NCBI RefSeq assembly: GCF_000758605.1
Contig: NZ_CP009282.1
Span: 930,001 to 994,000, forward strand
Source of the DNA: Paenibacillus sp. FSL R5-0912
GTDB taxonomy: Bacteria; Bacillota; Bacilli; Paenibacillales; Paenibacillaceae
Reading direction: 5' to 3'
DNA: 64,000 nucleotides
Position numbers and translations under genes: made by a program. Shown here piece after piece: positions 17,517 to 26,237 of the stretch. The notes beneath the pieces were generated by a model that ran no database searches, had not been told where the DNA came from, and worked only from the letters and a program-made list of their open reading frames with translations. Within the stretch, counting starts at the first letter, position 1. Every line of letters begins with the position of its first letter.

Positions 17517-19316
17517 ATGCAAGCGATAATCTATTATTTCCGGCAGCTTCAGCGCTTGTCGGGAGCTAAACTATATCTCAACTTGTCCGGTATGGTGATC
17601 AGTGGTCTGCTGGAGAGCTCTGCCATATTGCTGCTTGTACCTATGCTGGGTATGGCTGGTATTCAGTTAGGCGGCACAGCCACCACCGGTCTTCATCTTC
17701 CGATGCTTGGCTTCATCTCCGAACTGCCGCAGACCACGGCGCTCCTGCTGGTGCTTGGCAGTTATGTATTGATTGTGCTCTGCCAGAATCTGATCTCACG
17801 GTCCGTGGCCATCCGCAATGTGGAGATTCAGCAGACCTACGGCAGACAGCTGCGTTATGAGGTATACAGCGCGTTGCTGAGGGCCGAATGGTCTTTTTTT
17901 CTGAAAAAGCGCACCTCCGATCTGATCAACGTGATGACCACGGAACTGGCCAGAGTGCTTGCCGGCATCAGCTGCTTCCTGCAGTTTCTTACCTCGCTGC
18001 TATTCACGCTGGTGCAGATCGGCTTCGCCTTCTGGCTGTCCCCCAAGATGACGCTCTCCGTACTCGTCTGCGCTGTCCTGCTGTCCCTGTTCTCCCGCCG
18101 CTTCATTCGTAAGGCTAAGAAGCTGGGCAGCCGCAGCACGGAGCTTGGCAAGACCTACTTGGGCGGAATTACGGATCAGCTGAACGGAATCAAGGATATC
18201 AAAAGCAATAATCTGGAGCATTCCCGGCTGGAGTGGCTGCATGCCTTCACCGGAGAGGTGAAGCAAGAGCAACTGGACTATACCCGCCTGCGTTCGAACT
18301 CACAGCTGCTGTACAAGTTGTCCTCTACACTGCTGATTGCCGTGTTTATCTTTGTCTCCTTCCGGTTTATGCAAGCAGAGGGTCCTAATCTGCTGCTGGT
18401 TATTCTGGTATTTACCCGGCTGTGGCCGACATTCTCTACCCTGCAGTCGCTGATGGAGCAGCTCGCCTCCGTACTGCCCTCCTTCAAGCAGCTGCAGCTG
18501 CTGCAAGACGAATGTCTTGCCGCTGTGGAGCATGACCGGGTGGAAGGCGGGGAAGCTGTAGCCCCTATGATCTTGAAGCATAGTCTTGAAGCTAGAAATG
18601 TTGACTTCCGCTATCATCCGCATGAATCGGAGTATTCGCTTCAGAACGTAAATGTCTTGATTCCGGCCCGGAAGATGACCGCCATAGTTGGACGTTCGGG
18701 CGCCGGGAAGAGCACGCTCGTTGATCTGCTCATGGGACTGATGCAGCCGGAGACCGGCGAGATCCTGGCTGACGGTGCGCCTATCACAGGTGAGAGGCTG
18801 CTGTCCTACCGGAGATCCATCGGGTATGTTGCGCAGGACCCTTTTCTGTACAATGCGACCATCCGCGACAATCTGACGATGATCAAGCCGGATGCGGAGG
18901 AAGCGGAATTGTGGGAGGCGCTGGAGTTTGCGTCTTCGGCTGACTTTGTCCGCAAGCTTCCGGATGGACTGGATACGCTGCTCGGCGACCGCGGCGTACG
19001 CCTGTCCGGCGGGGAACGGCAGCGTCTGGTGCTCGCGCGCGCGATTATCCGCAAGCCGTCCATCCTTGTGCTCGATGAAGCGACAAGTGCGCTCGATACC
19101 GAGAACGAGAAGCGGATTCAGGAGGCACTGGAGCGCCTGAAGGCTTCCGTGACGGTCATCGTCATTGCCCACCGCCTGTCCACCATCCGGGGAGCTGATC
19201 AGATTCTGGTCATCGACCAGGGACGGGTGATCCAGCAGGGGATATACAGCGGCCTGGCTTCAGAGAAGGGCGGCATGTTCAGCCGTCTGCTTAGCGGGCA
19301 GGAGGAAGCAATATAG
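17517..19316 (+). CDS. Lasso peptide ABC exporter (D protein)
   Basis: 599-residue half-transporter: six-helix membrane domain (about residues 10-310) then an ATPase domain with Walker A GRSGAGKST, signature LSGGERQR, Walker B ILVLDEATSALD and H-loop IAHRLS. It exports the mature lasso peptide and provides immunity in characterised clusters. The frame is open back into B2, but GAGGTGGG before ATG 17517, 13 bases after the B2 stop, marks the true start. It is the last gene of the operon; its stop codon lies in the terminator stem. Confidence 0.9.
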   Translation: MQAIIYYFRQLQRLSGAKLYLNLSGMVISGLLESSAILLLVPMLGMAGIQLGGTATTGLHLPMLGFISELPQTTALLLVLGSYVLIVLCQNLISRSVAIRNVEIQQTYGRQLRYEVYSALLRAEWSFFLKKRTSDLINVMTTELARVLAGISCFLQFLTSLLFTLVQIGFAFWLSPKMTLSVLVCAVLLSLFSRRFIRKAKKLGSRSTELGKTYLGGITDQLNGIKDIKSNNLEHSRLEWLHAFTGEVKQEQLDYTRLRSNSQLLYKLSSTLLIAVFIFVSFRFMQAEGPNLLLVILVFTRLWPTFSTLQSLMEQLASVLPSFKQLQLLQDECLAAVEHDRVEGGEAVAPMILKHSLEARNVDFRYHPHESEYSLQNVNVLIPARKMTAIVGRSGAGKSTLVDLLMGLMQPETGEILADGAPITGERLLSYRRSIGYVAQDPFLYNATIRDNLTMIKPDAEEAELWEALEFASSADFVRKLPDGLDTLLGDRGVRLSGGERQRLVLARAIIRKPSILVLDEATSALDTENEKRIQEALERLKASVTVIVIAHRLSTIRGADQILVIDQGRVIQQGIYSGLASEKGGMFSRLLSGQEEAI

Positions 19317-19352
19317 GGGAGGGGCTAATTAGCCCCTCCCCTATATTGTCTT
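19311..19352 (+). terminator. Terminator of the lasso operon, overlapping the stop codon
   Basis: A perfect 36-base palindrome (arms of 18, 19311-19346) includes the TAG stop of the exporter and is followed by TGTCTTT. It probably ends transcription of the cluster. Confidence 0.85.
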
Positions 19353-19985
19353 TGGCCTATGCTGGGCGTTACTGCGGTGGAGCTTAATGAAAAACAGATG
19401 CGGATACGAAGAAAAAGACGTGCCGGAGAGCACGTCCAAGGAAAAGGCGTTAGCTTATTACTTGAAACAAATCGAAAAGTTAGGCTTAACGGTTCAAGTG
19501 ACGTCCCCCGAAACGAGCTGATTTTTAAAAAATCGCTCAAGATTGGGGTAGGGGGACTTTTTGCGCCTTTAAGAGTAAGTTTATCCCGAAAGAGTTACTT
19601 TTAAAACACGGGCTAAGCTCATGCCTACTAAAGCCTGCGTTTATTTTCGTATAAAAATGCAGCATTTCGCCGTTCTCAAGCGGCTTTGCAGGATTATTCT
19701 TGTATTTTGTACAACAATCCTCCCGCAAACCCTGCGATCCAGAAATCAAAGTTGCAAAACGTACAACATTTCTGCCAATATTGCTTACTTAAGGGTACAC
19801 TTATGTCCGCATTGACTCGATTTTGCCGGCAATCAATCAGAAGTGAGGGTTTTTAGTGTTTAAGGGTTTAAGTGTCTATTCCGTTAGTCCCGCCCGCAAG
19901 TCCCAGCAGTCTGCCCAGTCCCGCCAGCGATTGACCGGCAACTCGCGTGGTTGTTGAGTAAAGTGCGGTTACCGCATCCCGCTCG
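19353..19985. other. Non-coding spacer with an imperfect inverted repeat
   Basis: No convincing gene is seen in these 633 bases; the open frames lack ribosome sites. A long imperfect inverted repeat at 19685-19736 (TTTGCAGGATTATT...AATCCTCCCGCAAA with an inner TTGTA/TACAA) could be an interspersed repeat or RNA hairpin. Confidence 0.45.
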
Positions 19986-21176
19986 TTATATCCGTTTCTC
20001 TGCACCCGTCATCTTCCGCCAGCTCCACAGGAAAGGACGCAGGGGGAAATACAAGAAATGCAGCACCTCCGGCAGCGGCAGTGTCTTCGCATCCGCTGCG
20101 TAAGGGTACATAAAGCCGGTTACATAGAGCACCTGATGCCAGCGGGATAGAATCGCCGGCTGATAATATTTATAATGACGCTCGACCTCCGGCTCCAGCG
20201 GAGGGTTGTGCAGATTGACCATCCGTGCCACATAGAACAAGGCGCGCTGCGCTAAACTGCGGGCTTTGGGTTGGTCCGTCAGAGCGGACAGTCCGGGCTC
20301 TATCTCTGCCTCCAGCAGACCGGCTGCCAGAATAAGTGCCTGTCCGCCTACAGCGCTGTAATTGTAGCGCCGCAGCAGCCGGGTCAATACAGCGGAGTCC
20401 GGCTGCTGCAACAGCAGCATTTTGATGTCCAGCAGCCATCTCAGCCGGGACCATCCATGTCTGGCTCCATGGGCAGCCAGGAACAGGAACAGATCCTCCT
20501 GGCCCAGATAATGGACATTGCGGCCGAATGGGCTGCTTGTCCGCGCATGCTTCCACAGGGTATCGAAATCGGGTTCTTTGGACGGCCCCGGGCTTAATCT
20601 CCAGTGTACCTCCGCCTTGATCTTACTGACCGGATGATTGAATGTAGTATGATGCTCACGCCATTTCCAGTCTCCGAGTATGCTCTCGAACGTCTCTTCC
20701 TTCACATACCCCAGACGGATCAGCAGGGCTTCCGTATCCTGCAGCTGCGCCATCGGCACCAGGAAATCAAGGTCCCGTGAGGTCCGCAGCGAGATATCTC
20801 CGTACAACGCCTGCGCAAGCACCGGACCCTTGAGGAACAGGCAGCGGATATTCAATTCGGCCAGCTGAGTGCCGAGATTACTCATTTCACCGCTGAGCTG
20901 AAGCATCTGGACGGTATTGCGGCGATATTCCATTTTTATCCGCTCCAGGACGCTGGCAGGAATCACATCCCCATCCATCCGGCTGAGCTTCGGGTACAAA
21001 TATGGATATACCCGGTGATGCAAGGTAAGCCGCAAGAATACATCCCAGTCCAGGCCCGTGAACAGCCGCGGATTCTGGTGTGCCGTTTCATTGATATTCT
21101 CAGAAGTTAAAAGCGCAAGAAGAAGTAATGTTTCCTTAGATAAGCTCCCCTTATCGAGGGTAGGCCGTTCACTCAT
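19986..21176 (-). CDS. Nucleotidyltransferase-fold protein (NTP_transf_5)
   Basis: 396 residues. The nucleotidyltransferase core is visible at about residues 110-140: CLFLKGPVLAQALYGDISLRTSRDLDFLVP, where DLD supplies metal-binding acids; RLRWLLDIKMLL follows. This PF14907-type family often accompanies Firmicute lasso clusters and is thought to modify the peptide or an intermediate, but its role is unproven. AAGGAGAG precedes the ATG. It faces the lasso operon from the opposite strand, with a 633-base spacer, so membership in the cluster is an inference. Confidence 0.8.
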   Translation of the reverse strand: MSERPTLDKGSLSKETLLLLALLTSENINETAHQNPRLFTGLDWDVFLRLTLHHRVYPYLYPKLSRMDGDVIPASVLERIKMEYRRNTVQMLQLSGEMSNLGTQLAELNIRCLFLKGPVLAQALYGDISLRTSRDLDFLVPMAQLQDTEALLIRLGYVKEETFESILGDWKWREHHTTFNHPVSKIKAEVHWRLSPGPSKEPDFDTLWKHARTSSPFGRNVHYLGQEDLFLFLAAHGARHGWSRLRWLLDIKMLLLQQPDSAVLTRLLRRYNYSAVGGQALILAAGLLEAEIEPGLSALTDQPKARSLAQRALFYVARMVNLHNPPLEPEVERHYKYYQPAILSRWHQVLYVTGFMYPYAADAKTLPLPEVLHFLYFPLRPFLWSWRKMTGAEKRI

Positions 21177-21222
21177 AGAGACTCTCCTTACTTGGCTTTG
21201 AACAGATCCGCACCGGATTTGT

Positions 21223-21312
21223 TCAAAGATAAGAATATATATGCCTGACGCATTAAAATGTCCTTATCTTTCCCGCTTAAACGGATACCGTCCTTCACAG
21301 GAAGGCTGGCCG
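21223..21312. repeat. Interspersed hairpin repeat, copy A
   Basis: AAAGATAAGAAT...ATGTCCTTATCTTT form a 12-bp hairpin with one mismatch, followed by the shared tail CGCTTAAACGGATACCGTCCTT. Two more copies are at 23268 and 48024. The remaining bases of the 21177-21506 gap show no gene. Confidence 0.7.
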
Positions 21313-21506
21313 TTTCTACTTGTATTTAGAGAATGATATTAGTGAGCGTACCATCGTTAACAGAAATCTGTCAATTTAATCTGGCGATGTCATCCTGATA
21401 GGCGCTGTGCATCTGCTCAGCCGGCAACACTCTTGACGCTACGGTGCCTGTTACCCCTATAATGCTAGGATAAGAGAGAAATTATAGTTAGGGGAACTGC
21501 TGAGCG

Positions 21507-22217
21507 ATGGTGCTGTTGGGAGCTTTGGTGAATGGAGTAGCTATTATTATCGGAACAATGCTGGGGAAGCTGCTGGAACGCATACCGGAGAGCATGAAGA
21601 ATACGGTGATGAACGGGATTGGACTGGCGATTGTCGTGCTTGGGGTGCAGATGGGCCTCAAAAGCGGGAATTTCCTGATTGTCATTCTAAGCCTAGTGAT
21701 TGGAGCGGTAGCTGGTGAATGGATCAACATTGAGGACAAGTTCACCCGTGCAGGGAATTGGCTGGAGCGCAGAGTGGGGGCAGGCGGACAGGGCAGCATC
21801 TCGCTGGGATTCGTTACGGCAAGCTTGGTGTTTGTTGTCGGTGCAATGGCTATTCTCGGAGCGCTGGACAGCGGCATCAAAGGTGATCATCAGATTCTGT
21901 ATACCAAAGCGATTATGGACGGATTCATTTCGATTATTCTGACCTCGACGTTGGGGGTAGGGGTTCTGTTCTCGGCCATCCCTGTTGTTCTATATGAAGG
22001 AATTATTGCTCTACTCGCTACACAGATCACCCGGTTTGTGCCTGATGCGCTGTTAAATGACATCATTGCAGAGATGACCGCTGCGGGCGGCATTATGATT
22101 ATGGCAATCGGCCTGAATCTGCTGGGAATTACCAAGATCAAGGTAGCCAATCTTCTGCCCGGCATTCTTGTGGCTGTGCTGCTAGTCGTGCTGGTGCAGG
22201 GATTTCAACTGAATTGA
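21507..22217 (+). CDS. DUF554 membrane protein
   Basis: 236 residues with about six to seven membrane helices. It opens MVLLGALVNGVAIIIGTMLGKLLERIPESMKNTVMNGIGLAIVVLGVQMGLK, the diagnostic N-terminus of the DUF554 (YdfK/YqgA) family. A small positively charged loop (residues 80-92) splits the helices. Function in the family is unknown; a transport role has been suggested only by topology. It appears monocistronic and meets the oxidoreductase gene head-on with a 41-base gap lacking a clear terminator. Confidence 0.88.
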   Translation: MVLLGALVNGVAIIIGTMLGKLLERIPESMKNTVMNGIGLAIVVLGVQMGLKSGNFLIVILSLVIGAVAGEWINIEDKFTRAGNWLERRVGAGGQGSISLGFVTASLVFVVGAMAILGALDSGIKGDHQILYTKAIMDGFISIILTSTLGVGVLFSAIPVVLYEGIIALLATQITRFVPDALLNDIIAEMTAAGGIMIMAIGLNLLGITKIKVANLLPGILVAVLLVVLVQGFQLN

Positions 22218-22258
22218 GGGAACCTGGGCGATGAACGGGCATGTGCATTGCCGGACCG

Positions 22259-23200
22259 TTATTTGATAGTGATGGCTATTTTGCCCTGAACCAGCCGGCC
22301 TTCACTGAGCAGATGTGCGCTGCGCAGTCCTTCTGCAGTGAGCGGGAAGGACTGGCCGATTAGCAGCTTCAGCCGGCGCTCGGCCGTCAGCCGGGCCAGC
22401 TCGGCTAACTGAAAAGGGTCGGCGGCGGGAGTGAGGTACGCTGCAGTGATGTCCCCGGCCGCCGCTTGTACCGGGTCAGGCCGCTCCGCAGTGGAGATCA
22501 GCCTCCCGCCGCCTGCAAGAACTGCGAAGCTCCGGTTCAGGATGAGACCTCCGGCGGTGTCGATTACAACATCTATGCTCTGGCCGAGAATGGCGGCGAA
22601 ATCCTGCTCTTGGCAGTCTATCACCTGGTCGGCCCCGATGCCCCAGACCAGATCAAGCTCATCGCCGCTTACCGTCGTAATCACGGTAGCTCCCCGGAGC
22701 TTGGCAAGCTGTATAGCCAAGCTGCCTATACCTCCCGCACCGTCATGAATCAGCACGCGGTCCCGGCTGGAGACCTTGGCACTGGCCAGTGCCTGCCAGG
22801 CGGCAAGTCCGGCAGCCGGCAGAACCCCAGCTGCTTCAAAGGATAAGCCCGGGGGAATCGGCGCCAGCTCCTGACCGTGTGCCAGTGTATATTCCGCGTA
22901 GGCACCGCCTTCCATAACCTGCATCAGCCCAAACACCGCATCACCCGGTTTGAACCGGCTTACTCCACTGCCTGTACTCACTACCACTCCGGCAACGTCT
23001 ATTCCGGGGATTAGCGGAAAGGATGCAGTATGACCGCTACCAGCGTACAATAAGCCTTCCCTGACCTTCATGTCCGCCGGATTAACAGAAGTCGCATACA
23101 TTTCAATCAGAATTTCTTGTTCACCCGGAATGGGAACAGGGATATCAAGCTCTATTAAGTTTCCAGCGGGGCCGAACTCAAGAATGGCGATGGCTTTCAT
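22259..23200 (-). CDS. NADP-dependent quinone oxidoreductase-like protein (MDR family)
   Basis: 313 residues. The N-terminal GroES-like domain (IPVPIPGEQEILIEMYATSVNPADMKVREG) and the Rossmann segment VLIHDGAGGIGSLAIQLAKLRGATVITT identify a medium-chain dehydrogenase of the zinc-independent quinone oxidoreductase group. No structural zinc cysteines are seen. It probably reduces alkenals or quinones with NADPH. Its promoter region carries repeat copy B. Confidence 0.88.
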   Translation of the reverse strand: MKAIAILEFGPAGNLIELDIPVPIPGEQEILIEMYATSVNPADMKVREGLLYAGSGHTASFPLIPGIDVAGVVVSTGSGVSRFKPGDAVFGLMQVMEGGAYAEYTLAHGQELAPIPPGLSFEAAGVLPAAGLAAWQALASAKVSSRDRVLIHDGAGGIGSLAIQLAKLRGATVITTVSGDELDLVWGIGADQVIDCQEQDFAAILGQSIDVVIDTAGGLILNRSFAVLAGGGRLISTAERPDPVQAAAGDITAAYLTPAADPFQLAELARLTAERRLKLLIGQSFPLTAEGLRSAHLLSEGRLVQGKIAITIK

Positions 23201-23267
23201 GGATGGTATGCCTCCTATTACTGCGTGCTGATCAGTTTATACATACTATACTTTTGCAGATTTATTT

Positions 23268-23370
23268 AAAAGATAAGAATTTATATCCCCTGCGCATGAA
23301 TTATCCTTATCTTTATCCTTATCTTTCTCGCTGAAACGGTACCGCCCTAAAAAAGACGGCAAAGCCGTTA
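23268..23370. repeat. Interspersed hairpin repeat, copy B with internal duplication
   Basis: AAAGATAAGAATTTATAT...ATTATCCTTATCTTT followed by CTCGCTGAAACGGTACCGCCCT. The right arm is duplicated exactly: ATCCTTATCTTT occurs twice in tandem (23302-23325). A short hairpin GACGGCAAAGCCGTT closes the element. Confidence 0.75.
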
Positions 23371-23458
23371 CTGCTTAATCAAAACCATTAGGTAGCGCTG
23401 TGGAACTATGCTAGAATATGACTCTAAAGTGCTGAGAAAGAGGAGGAATCCCCTGACA

Positions 23459-24712
23459 ATGAACACTGACTGGAAGAAAAATATTGCCTTTTTCCTTACC
23501 AGCCAGACCGTCTCGCTATTCGGGTCTTCACTGGTCCAGTATGCGATTCTCTGGTATATTACCCTGAACACACAGTCCGGAGTCATGATGACGTTAGCGA
23601 TTATCTGCGGATTTGTGCCGATGTTTCTGCTGTCGCCCTTTGCAGGCGTCTGGGCAGACCGTTACAGCCGCAAATGGCTGATTGTCCTCTCGGATTCCAT
23701 TATTGCAGCTTCGACGCTGGTTCTGGCGATATTGTTTCTGCTGGGATACGACCAGATGTGGTTGCTTTTTGTGGTGTCTGCCCTGCGGGCGCTTGGAGGC
23801 GGAGTGCAGACACCGGCTGTAGCGGCCATGCTGCCGCAGCTGGTGCCGGAAGACAAACTGACCCGGATCAGCGGAATCAACGGCAGCATTCAGGCGATGG
23901 TAATGCTGCTGTCCCCGATGCTGAGCGGAGCCCTGCTGAGCATGGCAAGTATTGAAATTATATTTTTCATCGATGTGATTACTGCTGCAGTGGCGGTTAT
24001 GACGATGTTCTTCTTCGTGCAGGTGCCGCTTCATGCCAAAGCTGCTGCAGAGCAGACACTCAGCTATTTGAGTGATCTGCGCCAGGGCTTCAGCTATATC
24101 CGGCAGCATGCTTATATTAGAAGCTTTTTTATTTTCTGTGCTTTTTTCTTTGTGCTGGCGGCCCCGGTGTCGTTTCTGACTCCGCTGCAGGTTACGCGAA
24201 CCTTTGGCGGGGATATCTGGCGGCTGACCGCCATTGAGATTACGTTCTCGATCGGGATGATGCTTGGCGGGCTGCTGATGGCCGTCTGGCCGGGGTTCCG
24301 GAACCGGGTTCATACGATGACCCTATCGGCCCTTGCCGTCGGGTTATGTACGTTTGCGCTGGGTGTAATTCCGGTCTTCTGGATTTATCTTGCCGTAATG
24401 GGGCTGGTGGGACTGGCGCTGCCGTTCTTCAATACCCCCTCCACAGTTCTGCTGCAGGAGAAGGTGGAGCCGGATTACCTGGGCCGGGTCTTCGGGGTGC
24501 TGGGTATGATTTCGAGTTCTATGATGCCGCTGGGCATGCTGGTCTTCGGGCCGTTGGCCGATCTCATACAGATTGAATGGCTGCTGATCATTACGGGAAT
24601 GCTGCTGTTTATCCAAGGCTTTTTCCTGCTGGGTAATAAGGTGCTTATCGAGGCAGGCAAGCCTGCTGCTGTTCCTGGTGTTGAGGCGGGGAATGCCGGA
24701 GGAAATGAGTAA
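23459..24712 (+). CDS. Major facilitator superfamily exporter
   Basis: 417 residues, about twelve helices. Start region NIAFFLTSQTVSLFGSSLVQYAILWYI and the loop GVWADRYSRKWLIVLSD (motif A) place it in the MFS_3 / macrolide-efflux-like (MefA-type) group. ATG 23459 lies 12 bases after AGGAGG and is preferred to an upstream ATG at 23408. Substrate unknown; drug or metabolite efflux is likely. No neighbouring regulator is obvious. Confidence 0.87.
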   Translation: MNTDWKKNIAFFLTSQTVSLFGSSLVQYAILWYITLNTQSGVMMTLAIICGFVPMFLLSPFAGVWADRYSRKWLIVLSDSIIAASTLVLAILFLLGYDQMWLLFVVSALRALGGGVQTPAVAAMLPQLVPEDKLTRISGINGSIQAMVMLLSPMLSGALLSMASIEIIFFIDVITAAVAVMTMFFFVQVPLHAKAAAEQTLSYLSDLRQGFSYIRQHAYIRSFFIFCAFFFVLAAPVSFLTPLQVTRTFGGDIWRLTAIEITFSIGMMLGGLLMAVWPGFRNRVHTMTLSALAVGLCTFALGVIPVFWIYLAVMGLVGLALPFFNTPSTVLLQEKVEPDYLGRVFGVLGMISSSMMPLGMLVFGPLADLIQIEWLLIITGMLLFIQGFFLLGNKVLIEAGKPAAVPGVEAGNAGGNE

Positions 24713-24771
24713 GATCTGCCGGTTGCTCCGGAATCGCATGAATGTTTGTACAAAAGATTGAAATCAAGGAG

Positions 24772-24783
24772 TACAGTACTGTA
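24772..24783. promoter_or_regulatory. Short perfect palindrome upstream of the HEAT-repeat gene
   Basis: TACAGTACTGTA is a perfect 12-base dyad about 60 bases before the next start codon, in a position fit for an operator. No regulator can be assigned. Confidence 0.35.
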
Positions 24784-24838
24784 GAATTGCACTATGTAAG
24801 ATAAACGTTCTATATATCAGATTTAACCAAGAAGGGGA

Positions 24839-25288
24839 TTGTATCGTTTGAATAATGAAGAAGTAATCCAAGAGCTGCCAGAGAATTATGAGGAACTGAA
24901 GAAAGCCGCCGGCCGCTCCGCAGATTGGAGAGCGCGTCTTGAAGCAGTGGAAGAGCTGGGCCGCTACAACCACAAACAAATTATTGATATCCTTAATCGT
25001 CTGATGATCAGCGATCCTGTATATACCGTTCAAGAAGCCGCGTACAACAAGCTGAGAGCCTTCGGCGAAGAGGTCAAGGTTCCGTCGAAGAACAAGGCCG
25101 AACTGTTCAGAGGGGTATCGAAGATTATTCTGCGGATTAAGAAGAGTCTTCCGAAAGACCATTCTTACGAAGAGTTCAAAGAGAAGCTCAAGAAGATGCG
25201 GATTGACGTCTACGATGCCTACGAAGGCGAGAAGGGCGAGAATTTCGATGAATGGCTGGAGAAAATGTGGGTTTCGGCTACCAAATAG
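24839..25288 (+). CDS. Small HEAT-repeat-like protein
   Basis: About 149 residues, all-helical and highly charged. The region SADWRARLEAVEELGRYNHKQIIDILNRLMISDPVYTVQEAAYNKLRAFG looks like two HEAT repeats, which serve as protein-binding scaffolds. A TTG start is required: TTG 24839 or TTG 24848, with AGAAGGGGA upstream favouring the second. No partner is evident in the neighbourhood. Confidence 0.72.
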   Translation: MYRLNNEEVIQELPENYEELKKAAGRSADWRARLEAVEELGRYNHKQIIDILNRLMISDPVYTVQEAAYNKLRAFGEEVKVPSKNKAELFRGVSKIILRIKKSLPKDHSYEEFKEKLKKMRIDVYDAYEGEKGENFDEWLEKMWVSATK

Positions 25289-25300
25289 GTAGAGCACAGC

Positions 25301-25343
25301 AAGCGGAGAGATGGGGGGTCCTTCCTTATCGATCCGCTTTTTG
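25301..25343 (+). terminator. Intrinsic terminator after the HEAT-repeat gene
   Basis: AAGCGGA (25301-25307) pairs with TCCGCTT (25333-25339), followed by TTT. The downstream 25344-25556 stretch shows only very short frames. Confidence 0.6.
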
Positions 25344-25556
25344 GTGTGATAAGTGGAAGGATTATGAGTATTGGAAGGATGCTGTGGACTGGGAGTCATT
25401 TCCACCAGGGGGATGATTGCGGACCGGCTGCGGGAAGAAATTCATAAGTATAAAAGCCTGCCGGCTCCCAACCGGGATGGCCGATGATGTTCATACAGGT
25501 GCACTGTAAGCCGGCATTTGCTATATAACTATTTCACTCAAGAAAAGGATGATTTC

Positions 25557-26129
25557 ATGCTTACTCCTAAATTTCAGGAATTCCTGGAGCTGTCCGCGCA
25601 TTTGCGGCCCGGCTACACCGCCAGTCTGGGCAAGGCCCAGGCAGGAGGTAGTGCCGCTATTTCAGAGTATGCCCCCGAGGTTCCTCTGATTTTACAGGCA
25701 ATCTATGACACTGTTCTGGGAACGGGCAGCAGCGAAGAGGACCCCAGCCTGGTTGAATTCATTCCGGGCTACCGGCTGATTCATATCGGGGAATACGGCC
25801 AGGAGGTGGCGCTACTGTCAGGTATCCTGCAGGAGAAGGGCTATGCCGGCGGCGGGGTCGTGCTGCCGCTGCTGACGAACTACGGCAGTGATTTTATCTG
25901 CTACTACCGGTCTGAGGATGGGGTCGAGCGGGTATGCGACCTGCTGCATGACTACGGCGATTTGGTGACCATGTATGATTCACCGGAGAAATTCCTGGAG
26001 ACCCTGTGCGAATTCTATAAGCAGGAGGTATATTTCCTGGATGAAGAGGGCTACCTGGACTGTGATCTGGTAACGGAAGGCGAGGTAGGCGCGACACTGA
26101 ATCCGGATGCGAAGTACTGGTCGGAGTAA
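25557..26129 (+). CDS. SUKH (SMI1/KNR4)-like protein, tentative
   Basis: 190 residues, acidic. The pattern of a short helical N-terminus, FIPGYRLIHIGEYGQEVALL and GSDFICYYRSEDGVERVCDLLHDYGDL suggests a SUKH-like or uncharacterised antitoxin/immunity-type fold, but I do not recognise a defining motif. ATG 25557 follows AAGGATG and is preferred to an upstream start at 25518. No toxin gene is adjacent, so an immunity role is not supported by context. Confidence 0.6.
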   Translation: MLTPKFQEFLELSAHLRPGYTASLGKAQAGGSAAISEYAPEVPLILQAIYDTVLGTGSSEEDPSLVEFIPGYRLIHIGEYGQEVALLSGILQEKGYAGGGVVLPLLTNYGSDFICYYRSEDGVERVCDLLHDYGDLVTMYDSPEKFLETLCEFYKQEVYFLDEEGYLDCDLVTEGEVGATLNPDAKYWSE

Positions 26130-26178
26130 GAAGCTGCAGCTCTGGATTATTTGGCATATATTCAATTGTTTTGCAGGG

Positions 26179-26228
26179 CCCTTCCCTTTCGGTCCGTCTA
26201 AAGGATGAGAGGATGAGGAAGGGAAGGG
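26179..26228 (+). promoter_or_regulatory. Hairpin sequestering the ribosome site of the CPBP protease gene
   Basis: CCCTTCCCTTTC (26179-26190) is complementary over 12 positions (one G-T) to GGAAGGGAAGGG (26217-26228), the ribosome-binding region ending 9 bases before ATG 26238. The loop is 26 nt. There is no U-run, so it is not a terminator. It could gate translation. Confidence 0.55.
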
Positions 26229-26237
26229 TGACTGCAC

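Noticed and set aside
19359..19604. An 81-codon frame after the lasso operon terminator
   Set aside because: Composition is not protein-like and no ribosome site is present.
25357..25485. Two short frames of 24-27 codons (MSIGRM... and MIADRL...) before the SUKH-like gene
   Set aside because: They overlap, lack similarity to known proteins and only one has a ribosome-like site too close to its start.
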